Below, in pieces: positions 57,345 through 64,000 of a DNA stretch of 64,000 nucleotides. Position numbers and translations under genes: made by a program. The DNA comes from Yersinia alsatica (GTDB taxonomy: Bacteria; Pseudomonadota; Gammaproteobacteria; Enterobacterales; Enterobacteriaceae), in assembly GCF_902170305.1 (NCBI RefSeq), contig NZ_CABHWW010000033.1:351419-415418 (forward strand), written 5' to 3'. Below the pieces are notes generated by a model, which saw only the letters and a program-made list of their open reading frames with translations, did no database searches and had not been told where the DNA came from. How positions within the stretch are numbered: position 1 is the stretch's first letter; every line of letters starts with the position of its first letter.

Positions 57345-60300
57345 TTAGTTCCTTCCTGAAGCCTGGTTATAGGCCCTAATATCGATCAAGTTGTTCTGAG
57401 CATAATCTCCCGCAAGCGATGCATTTGAGATAACCGCTATCTGCTTATCCACAAATGCTTTATCTTCTTCGGACACACTGTAAGGGATGTAAGCGCCACT
57501 CTCATCCTTTTGACGATACTCATTTAGCATTTGCTCCCTTAGGCCAAGCATTTCAGGCGACCAACTCGATGAGTCTTCAGAGTTGAATACGCGCCCCGCC
57601 AAACCTTCATTGAAAGCTTGAGCGAACACTTGACTTTGAATCGGGGTCAATCCCATTCTCTGCCCTTCGCTGTATGCCTCCTGTTTAAAATCATCGGCGT
57701 ACTGTTCTAAAAACTCACCATATCGATTGTTAACTGCCGCACCGAATGCCCCAGCCAACATGGCTTCAGACTTAGTGCCCCAGTTAACTTCGGAGGCATA
57801 CTGCGAACTCGATCCACTGTATGCATCATTAAACGCCGTCAAAGGATTTTCTAAAGAGGTTCCTGCATCAACGGCGGCTTTTACCCCATCCCATGTTGAT
57901 TTGCTGGCCACCGTTGCATTGTGCAAGAAACCTCGTGAGCCAGGATCTTCAAGCGCTTGTTCTTTGTAACTCTCATAGTCTTCGCCAAAGTGATTCAAGG
58001 TATGCAGTGCTGCATCAGTATGCTTGCCACTGAAATCACCAATAGCACTGGCGCTGTTGAAGAACATTTCAGCACCAGAAACTCCACTATCATCAGCCAT
58101 AATGCGAGATCGCCACTGAGAGCCAGCTTCACTGTTTAGTCCGGATTGATAGGTGCTTGTGTCAGAAGCTACGGCCTGCTTGGCTTGTTGCTGATGCGCA
58201 TTCAACTGTCCATCTATACCAGACAGATTGGTTTGGTAAGCCGATTGAGCCGAATTGAACTGCGTTTGAACTGTTGCAGCATCCTCATAGCCTCCCAGAA
58301 CACCGGATTCAACTTGGCTTTGAGTGCCACCAAAAGTAGGTGCAGTTGATGACAAGCTTTCATTAGAGCGTGGCTGAATAGATCGTAAATCGGCTCCAGT
58401 AGCCATGGCCATAACAGTCATTGCAGCTTGATAGTCATTGTCGCGTTCAGCGGGCGTTGAAGAGTTGCTATAGGTTAAAGACTCCATAGCTGCGGCCACA
58501 TACGCCTGATTATCATCAGGTAGCAAGCGCTGATACATTGGAAGGTTTTCACGTAATCGGTTACCGGCTTCAACATGCTGGTTCATATAGCGACCTAAAT
58601 AATCCATGACTTCAGGATTATCCGCTGCTAATCGGGTTAACGTCGCACCATCAGTATTTCTTTGTCCTGATAGACTGTAGCTGGCCTGATCAAGCTCACT
58701 AAAGCGGTTTGATGCCGTGACAACGTCTTGTGCTGAACTCTGAAGAGACTGATAGTCTTGGTTAGACAAGGACATCTCAACGCCAGAACGTCTTGAATCT
58801 GAAAGGTCCTTAACCATTGCATCGCGATACTCTGCACGTCGTGAATCACTTGATGCCAAGCTTTGCATCTCCCCAGTGAGCATATTTGCGGTCGTAGACC
58901 GAGAACTGCCTTCTGACGACTCAACTTGGCCACTAAAGTTACCACCTAGATCCAACCCAGCTCGTAACCGTGATATTTTTGGCACTCTTGAGGATTCAGG
59001 CTTATCGACTCCAGGCAAGCTACCTTGTGGGGAGTCATTCCCCCCTGTACCAAGTAATCTTCCCAAGAACCCTTTGTCTGCTACTTCTTTATCACCGGTA
59101 TTTGTAATAGTTCCATCGCCACCGACCCTTAGGCCTCCCGATAACACGCCAGATACCAAGCCACGTACAGCGTCTTTTTTATCGTCTCCGAAACCATACC
59201 GTGTTTGCAGGTCATCAGTAACCTGATTAACAACGGCGCTAGATGCGGAGTTAGATGAGCCGATCTGACGTCCAACCGACGACAGGTTGTCGTAACTTAG
59301 CTTTTCACCAAAAGTTCGACTCATGGTATTCCCAACCTGACGACTAAAGGCTTGGGTTGCCTGAGTCATGGATTCTTTTGCAGAGCCGACCATTGAACCC
59401 ACTGCGTTTCCGACAGAGAAACTGCTAAGTAGGTTTGACGCGCCGGTCATAGCAGAACCAGTGAGGGCTGAATTTTGGAACATTGACTGTGATTGCATCA
59501 CCGGGGCATTTTTCGCGACATCTGGACTAGCCAGCTTTTCATCAATGGCATCACCGTTTTGAAGACGTCCAGCCAAGTGGGTAGCGGTTATTGCTGAGCC
59601 ATACACGAGCATGAGCGAAATCGCCGGAACACTCGACGCCAACATGCCGCCAGTAGCTATCCAGGTTTGCAGCACTGAATCCATCTGCATCATCCCAGCA
59701 AAAGATGGCACTTCTGTACCTGCAAAGGCATCAAGAGCCGACATTTTCCCAGCAACAGTTAAATGGATATATAGGTTAATGATGGCCATGACAGGCATCC
59801 AAAGTTGAATCCAAAGCAGGATTAACAAGTACTTCCCGGCCATTCGCATCCCGATTTGGCCAAGGGCTATCACAAAGGCCATCAAAGGGGTGATGGCGTA
59901 AATGAAACCCTCAAAAAACGTCATCATCGGACGAACGATACTTTGGAACAGGGTCTGCTCCGCCGCCCATTGTGTATTGCGCTGTTCAATCGCTTGGTTA
60001 ACCATAACGGCTGCGGTGAAAGCTTGATCATCCATATACTTGCCCGTCACGCTTTGCTCATAAATAGGCAAAAGCACTGACGCGGTCATGTACTCTTGGG
60101 TGTTAACCGAAGCCAAACCAAGATTATTCAGTGCATTTCGGATCACGTCATCAGTGTCCGTTGCTGACGAAGTCCCCAATGAGGCTGACAGAACCTGTTT
60201 AAGCCTTGGAATGAAGGTTGATTCTGTCATGAGTTTCAGCTGGCTATAGGCATCGGTGCAGTCCAGATCGCTACTGCTACCACTGAGCATGATGCGCGTG

Positions 60301-60914
60301 CCATAAATGCGCGAATCAAACCTAATCGCAGTCATCGGGTTAGGATCACTCAGCACCTGATCGAGGTTCTTTTGGCCAATGTCGATACCAATCAAGGTGC
60401 ACTCTTTGATGTAGTTAAACCACGATTGCTCGATGTCCGAACCGGCGACACGATTTGCATCACCCAACCCCGAGCGATCCATCACCTGTTTTCTCACTGT
60501 AATCAGTGATTGTAAACTGGATGCAAAGCCGTATTCCGTCATGGCGGGAGTTGAGAACGCCGTTTCAAACAATCGCGTGATTTGAAAGCCAACAGTCGAA
60601 ATCGTACTACCTGCGGCAGCAACACCGATGGGCACATTATCAACCACTCGAACTTGTCCCGTGTACGCATCCTCAATGCTCACTCGGGTACTGGGTCCAA
60701 ACATGGTTGCAAAGACTAGCCATGAGACTAAAACGTGTTGAAAGTTAATCCCACGACCGCCTTGCATTAAGGCCTGAACAGAGATCATCAATACCCCAAT
60801 GAGCAAGCCAATCCGAACCATTGAAGTAAAGTCGCCTGTACCAGTGATCATCGCGACAGCGTTCAAGACCTGCTCTAAAAATGCCGAATCCCCAATGGAA
60901 TAGATCTCCCACAT
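57345..60914 (-). CDS. traG: TraG, mating-pair stabilization and exclusion-target protein
   Basis: 1189 residues. N-terminal membrane part with several hydrophobic segments (about residues 30-50, 60-75, 335-450), and a long hydrophilic C-terminal part. F-type TraG homologue: needed for mating aggregate stability and the target of Eex in the recipient. The exclusion-specificity triplet at residues 606-608 reads T-G-D. Last gene of traF-traH-traG; 3 bp after traH, so coupled. Confidence 0.96.
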   Translation of the reverse strand: MWEIYSIGDSAFLEQVLNAVAMITGTGDFTSMVRIGLLIGVLMISVQALMQGGRGINFQHVLVSWLVFATMFGPSTRVSIEDAYTGQVRVVDNVPIGVAAAGSTISTVGFQITRLFETAFSTPAMTEYGFASSLQSLITVRKQVMDRSGLGDANRVAGSDIEQSWFNYIKECTLIGIDIGQKNLDQVLSDPNPMTAIRFDSRIYGTRIMLSGSSSDLDCTDAYSQLKLMTESTFIPRLKQVLSASLGTSSATDTDDVIRNALNNLGLASVNTQEYMTASVLLPIYEQSVTGKYMDDQAFTAAVMVNQAIEQRNTQWAAEQTLFQSIVRPMMTFFEGFIYAITPLMAFVIALGQIGMRMAGKYLLILLWIQLWMPVMAIINLYIHLTVAGKMSALDAFAGTEVPSFAGMMQMDSVLQTWIATGGMLASSVPAISLMLVYGSAITATHLAGRLQNGDAIDEKLASPDVAKNAPVMQSQSMFQNSALTGSAMTGASNLLSSFSVGNAVGSMVGSAKESMTQATQAFSRQVGNTMSRTFGEKLSYDNLSSVGRQIGSSNSASSAVVNQVTDDLQTRYGFGDDKKDAVRGLVSGVLSGGLRVGGDGTITNTGDKEVADKGFLGRLLGTGGNDSPQGSLPGVDKPESSRVPKISRLRAGLDLGGNFSGQVESSEGSSRSTTANMLTGEMQSLASSDSRRAEYRDAMVKDLSDSRRSGVEMSLSNQDYQSLQSSAQDVVTASNRFSELDQASYSLSGQRNTDGATLTRLAADNPEVMDYLGRYMNQHVEAGNRLRENLPMYQRLLPDDNQAYVAAAMESLTYSNSSTPAERDNDYQAAMTVMAMATGADLRSIQPRSNESLSSTAPTFGGTQSQVESGVLGGYEDAATVQTQFNSAQSAYQTNLSGIDGQLNAHQQQAKQAVASDTSTYQSGLNSEAGSQWRSRIMADDSGVSGAEMFFNSASAIGDFSGKHTDAALHTLNHFGEDYESYKEQALEDPGSRGFLHNATVASKSTWDGVKAAVDAGTSLENPLTAFNDAYSGSSSQYASEVNWGTKSEAMLAGAFGAAVNNRYGEFLEQYADDFKQEAYSEGQRMGLTPIQSQVFAQAFNEGLAGRVFNSEDSSSWSPEMLGLREQMLNEYRQKDESGAYIPYSVSEEDKAFVDKQIAVISNASLAGDYAQNNLIDIRAYNQASGRN

Positions 60915-60917
60915 GAC

Positions 60918-62306
60918 CTATTCCCCCAGTGCCGTAGATTTAACGGTGTAATAACGCTGCTTGCGAATGGTCTGAATCACCTGATTAAAATGCGCCAGCA
61001 ACTCTTGCTCTGAACCGTATCTTCGCTGTAACGCGGCGTACTCCTCATTGATTTGGCGACGTGCACGTTCAAGGTCTTCGGTTAACAACTTCGCATAGGC
61101 ATGATCTTCCACACCAGAGGTGCTTCTAGCTGCGTTGAGCATGTCCTCAACCAATGCACGGGCCATCTCAACAGCAATAAATGGTGCTGCTCGTGAAGCA
61201 AACGACCTAGCGGCACCTTCATTTAATGCAGAAAGTGTTCGAATCATGCCGCCAATGCTCGCAGGAGCCGAGGTCATAAAAGCCTTTTCGGTGGTGCTAG
61301 CAGCCCCTGTATTTCGAGCAAACTTAAAAATAATGCCGTTACTGGAACCTGTACCAAGAAGTAAATTTTCTACCTGGGTTGATAACCCGGTAAGAGTCAC
61401 GTTAGTGATTGTTGGGTTCAGACAACCGTCTTGCGTCACTGTGTCACATCGGTACATAGCGACGTTGCCGCCATGAATTAGATGCTCAATAGTCACTTTA
61501 TTGCCATTCAGTCTGGTCAGTTTTGGGGCTTTACCTTGGCCATCAGCGGCATTAGCAAGATCACCAACAATGATCGAACCAGTCACCGACATAACCGCTT
61601 CAAGAAAACGGTCATCCCCCGATGCAAACCAGCTTGATGCCGAGTGACGTTTCAATGCTCGCCAAACCAAATTACCTTTAATTGTTTTGTTCACATCAGT
61701 TGCCGCGACACTCGAAGCGTTCTCATATGGGTTCTTACCATTGGATTCACTCCAACTGGTAAAAACGTCTCCAGCCCCTTTAAGTGAGCTCAACATGCTG
61801 GCTTCTGTTTGCCCCTTTTTACCAAAAGCAGCCAGGGTATCGTTCACAACTCCCTGAGCCATTTGACAGGAATTGCCGAAATACTCGTTCAACTGCTGGA
61901 TTTTCTTTTGCAGTGTCTCCATGTGCTGAGAGCATTTCTCACACATAGCACTGAGCGCTAATTGGAATGCGTATCCCTTGGCATTTGCCGCTACAGAGCG
62001 AAGTAATTGAACAAACTGATCCGCGTTAACAAAAGACAAACTTCCAGCGAACATATCAATGCCGCCACAACCTGCTTGGAATGACGGAGGCACCATTGAG
62101 ACGAGGTTCTCGTTCATGATCCTGTTACGGACAACAACGCTTCCACCAGATATCACACCACGCCGTTGACTCTCGAATACACCAGGCGCAGTGGTGTTGG
62201 TCATTGAACCAAACAACTGATTCATCTCCTGTTGCAAGCTTGCTTGGCTCATAGATGAAAAACCAATCGCACAGGCGATTAGCGATACTTGGAATACTTT
62301 TTTCAT
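60918..62306 (-). CDS. traH: TraH, conjugal pilus assembly protein
   Basis: 462 residues. Signal peptide (ends MSQA), periplasmic, with cysteines in FQAGCGG, SAMCEKCSQH and NSCQMAQG, as in F TraH, where disulfide formation matters. Part of the F-type outer-membrane-associated pilus retraction group with TraF. 2 bp after traF. Confidence 0.96.
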   Translation of the reverse strand: MKKVFQVSLIACAIGFSSMSQASLQQEMNQLFGSMTNTTAPGVFESQRRGVISGGSVVVRNRIMNENLVSMVPPSFQAGCGGIDMFAGSLSFVNADQFVQLLRSVAANAKGYAFQLALSAMCEKCSQHMETLQKKIQQLNEYFGNSCQMAQGVVNDTLAAFGKKGQTEASMLSSLKGAGDVFTSWSESNGKNPYENASSVAATDVNKTIKGNLVWRALKRHSASSWFASGDDRFLEAVMSVTGSIIVGDLANAADGQGKAPKLTRLNGNKVTIEHLIHGGNVAMYRCDTVTQDGCLNPTITNVTLTGLSTQVENLLLGTGSSNGIIFKFARNTGAASTTEKAFMTSAPASIGGMIRTLSALNEGAARSFASRAAPFIAVEMARALVEDMLNAARSTSGVEDHAYAKLLTEDLERARRQINEEYAALQRRYGSEQELLAHFNQVIQTIRKQRYYTVKSTALGE

Positions 62307-62308
62307 CG

Positions 62309-63253
62309 TTATAACCCTCCTTGTGCACGCAGATAGCGAACAAGGAACTCAGGGTCCTGTAATATTTTTTCGTTAAGCTCTTGGGCTGACATCGCGAGTG
62401 AAACGCCGGGCTGAACAGGTCTGGTGGCATAGTAAGTTTGATCGTCAATCCAACCGGCTTGATGGGCTGCAAGAATGATTCGATTATTGAGCTCATCAAG
62501 GCTCATTGCGCCCTGGCCAATCGGAGTGATGACATTAGGCGGGTTAACTAAAAAGACCGCAGGAACAGTCGTAACGGACAACGATTGTGCTTGTCCTGAA
62601 TCGACTTTGTAATTTGGAAATTCTCCACTTGGTAAAGGCAAGCCATCGACAGCAATAGCAAACACCTCGAAACCGTAGTTCAAAGCCATGGATTCGATGA
62701 TAGGCGCTTGAGCATGGCAATAAGGGCAATCCGAACGATAGAAGAAGAACAAGCCAGCCCGTTTTGCTACTTCACCTAAAGCAACATCCCGTTGAGCGCC
62801 AGCTTCTCGATCCATCCGATTGGCAGCATAGGTCGCCAAGGGTCTGCGACTGATTTCATCCAAAACAGGATCGCCCATGACCACCTGCTGACTAACATCA
62901 GCAAACTGTGAGCCCTTATCCATCATGACGCGCTGGAGATACAGATAGGCTCTGACGTTCTCACTCGTTGGCTCATCAATTGCCTTGTCCATAAACGATT
63001 GCATATGCTCTCGGAACCATGCAGCACTGAAAGGCTTCAGCTCGTCCTGACTGGACTCAACGGAACCAAATTCCTGCTTTAAGAGCTCTTCAGCCTCCGC
63101 TGGCTCAGGAATGACCTGATACCAAAACCAGCCTTCCTGACCACGCTGATAGAATGGCCCATCACTGGCATGGGCGGGCAAGATGAATAGAAAGAAAATA
63201 ATGATTGGGATGGTCACCCATAGGATGAACCAAGGTAACAAGGGGGTTCTCAT
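62309..63253 (-). CDS. traF: TraF, periplasmic thioredoxin-like pilus assembly protein
   Basis: 314 residues. N-terminal membrane/signal segment (residues 8-28), then a thioredoxin fold with redox motif CPYC in FFYRSDCPYCHAQAP. Unlike F TraF, which lacks the cysteines, it keeps the CXXC typical of TrbB/DsbC-like members, so it may assist disulfides of TraH. First gene of traF-traH-traG; borders hotspot HS3. Confidence 0.95.
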   Translation of the reverse strand: MRTPLLPWFILWVTIPIIIFFLFILPAHASDGPFYQRGQEGWFWYQVIPEPAEAEELLKQEFGSVESSQDELKPFSAAWFREHMQSFMDKAIDEPTSENVRAYLYLQRVMMDKGSQFADVSQQVVMGDPVLDEISRRPLATYAANRMDREAGAQRDVALGEVAKRAGLFFFYRSDCPYCHAQAPIIESMALNYGFEVFAIAVDGLPLPSGEFPNYKVDSGQAQSLSVTTVPAVFLVNPPNVITPIGQGAMSLDELNNRIILAAHQAGWIDDQTYYATRPVQPGVSLAMSAQELNEKILQDPEFLVRYLRAQGGL

Positions 63254-63481
63254 TGTCAGCTCCAGAAAATTTCACAGAGCTAACATGCTAAAGATCCCCG
63301 TCAGTGCCATTGGCCAGATAGATGAAGGAATTATGTGTGTTTCTGACTAGCTGTTGTGACCAGTAACAGTAACAACAGCTAAATTTAACGAGCCAAATTT
63401 ATTATTGGACCGCTTTGAGCGATAAGTGGTCGGTCAGATGAACTCGTTTTTGGACAGAAGTGAGTTGGCGATTCTCAGAAG
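63254..63481. other. traF upstream region / left flank of hotspot HS3
   Basis: About 230 bp holding the traF promoter region and the junction with inserted sequence. I see no gene. SetCD-type boxes are expected upstream of tra operons but I could not mark one. Confidence 0.45.
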
Positions 63482-63555
63482 TGGTCCCCAATTTTCGGAC
63501 ATGACTTTAAGTGATTGATCTGTTTTGATAGTACCCAACAATACTGGAACAGATT

Positions 63556-63837
63556 ATGACTAGAAAACGTAGAAACCACTCTCCTGAGTTCAAAGCTAAA
63601 GTGGCACTTGCTGCCGCCAAAGGTGATAAAACTGTTGCTGAGTTAGCGCAGAAGTACAACCTGCACCCTAACCAAATCTCAACATGGAAAAAAGAGTTGC
63701 TTGAAAATGCTGCCATGATTTTTGCTTCTGAAACTCAGTCGGGCAAGGACAGCTCCGAAGAAGTGGACAAACTCCACGCCAAGATCGGTCAATTGACCAT
63801 GGAAAATGATTTTTTGGCCAAAGTGCTCGGTCGCTAG
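63556..63837 (+). CDS. IS3-family OrfA transposase subunit
   Basis: 93 residues. Helix-turn-helix of the IS3/IS911 OrfA type (HSPEFKAKVALAAAKGDKTV, then LAQKYNLHPNQISTWKKELL) and a C-terminal leucine-zipper-like coil (KLHAKIGQLTMENDFLAKVL). In this family a -1 frameshift near the end of orfA makes the OrfAB transposase; the run GATTTTTTGG at about 63808 could be the slip site. Function is likely lost because orfB is broken. Confidence 0.88.
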   Translation: MTRKRRNHSPEFKAKVALAAAKGDKTVAELAQKYNLHPNQISTWKKELLENAAMIFASETQSGKDSSEEVDKLHAKIGQLTMENDFLAKVLGR

Positions 63838-63921
63838 ACCGAGCACAGCGAAAAAGTTCGCTGGATAAATCTACCCTGTTACCAATAAAGCGTCAGTGCG
63901 AGCTTCTTAATGTTGCTCGCT
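63834..63921 (+). pseudogene. IS3-family orfB, 5' fragment
   Basis: In the -1 frame relative to orfA the sequence reads LDRAQRKSSLDKSTLLPIKR and then QCELLNVARS, the usual start of IS3-type OrfB. After RS the expected TVYY continuation is replaced by unrelated sequence (MIRTANTGHATKQHS) and a stop at about 63991. The DDE catalytic domain is missing from the window. Confidence 0.75.
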
Positions 63922-64000
63922 CTATGATCCGCACCGCTAATACAGGACACGCTACTAAGCAACACTCTTTAGTTCATAGTTTTCTGGACTGATATAGCCC

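Larger units (their letters stand above)
52548..64000. mobile_element. SXT/R391-family integrative and conjugative element (one end; truncated by window)
   Basis: Integration in the 5' end of prfC, plus setR, croS, setD, setC, eex, traG, traH and traF in the conserved order of SXT/R391 ICEs. Only the setR-side end is present. Integrase, excisionase, mobilization, the other transfer genes and most hotspots lie beyond position 64000. The 3'-most visible part (after traF) corresponds to variable hotspot HS3 and carries insertion sequences. Confidence 0.95.
63482..64000 (+). mobile_element. IS3-family insertion sequence, left end and disrupted body
   Basis: The left end probably starts at TGGTCCCCAATTTTCGGACA (63482). 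It contains orfA and the first part of orfB in the -1 frame. OrfB similarity stops at about 63921, so a further insertion or deletion has broken it. The right end is not in the window. Confidence 0.75.

Noticed and set aside
1..64000. tRNA or rRNA genes
   Set aside because: I looked for tRNA-like cloverleaf ends and rRNA blocks and recognised none. A covariance search would be decisive.

Overview
The window is the chromosome of an enterobacterium, almost certainly a Yersinia. The evidence is the run osmY-ytjA-yjjU-yjjV / deoCABD-yjjJ / smp-serB-radA-nadR / ettA / slt-trpR-yjjX-gpmB-rob-creA-arcA-yjjY-thrLABC-yaaA, which is the E. coli K-12 order around minute 99 to 0 with gaps, together with an hmsCDE (yfiRNB) operon and short dispersed intergenic repeats of a kind I associate with Yersinia. 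Species cannot be fixed from sequence alone; a complete rhamnose cluster argues against typical Y. enterocolitica and fits Y. pseudotuberculosis-like or environmental species.

Layout. 1-5.9 kb: 3' part of yaaA, then the threonine operon thrLABC on the minus strand with its promoter, leader peptide and attenuator. 5.9-13 kb: arcA with a long upstream region (FNR-like box, small protein gene yjjY), creA, rob, gpmB, yjjX, trpR with its operator, a three-copy 105-bp tandem repeat, and slt. 13.5-22.2 kb: a block inserted between slt and ettA relative to E. coli. It holds a P-type cation ATPase, the hmsCDE biofilm/c-di-GMP operon, and a decayed prophage zone (portal-protein fragment, integrase fragment, long hairpins). 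Within that zone are a convergent TetR regulator and cysteine hydrolase, each promoter carrying the same operator. 22.2-36 kb: ettA, then a rhamnose catabolic regulon (rhaT, rhaR, rhaS, rhaB, rhaA, rhaD, fucO, rhaM), a LysR/oxidoreductase divergent pair, and nadR with an upstream NadR-type box. 36-52.6 kb: radA, serB, smp, yjjJ, deoD/B/A/C, a nucleoside transporter, yjjV, yjjU, ytjA, osmY and prfC.

52.5-64 kb: the setR-side end of an integrative and conjugative element of the SXT/R391 family, integrated in the 5' end of prfC, its known target. Visible are the att core, the SetR repressor, a four-operator switch region, CroS, an overlapping early operon ending in the FlhDC-like activators setD and setC, entry exclusion gene eex, and the mating-pore genes traG, traH and traF. 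Beyond traF, in the place of variable hotspot 3, lies an IS3-family element whose orfB is broken about 30 codons in. The window ends there, so int, xis, mob, the rest of tra and any cargo are not visible.

How it works together. Catabolic promoters (rha, deo, nucleoside transporter) carry CRP sites, two of them apparently in CytR-type 52-bp pairs. Biosynthetic genes are under their own end-product controls (thr attenuation, TrpR operator, NadR box). In the ICE, SetR and CroS share operators that decide between quiescence and expression of the setDC operon, which activates transfer genes. Integration leaves a chimeric but apparently intact prfC.
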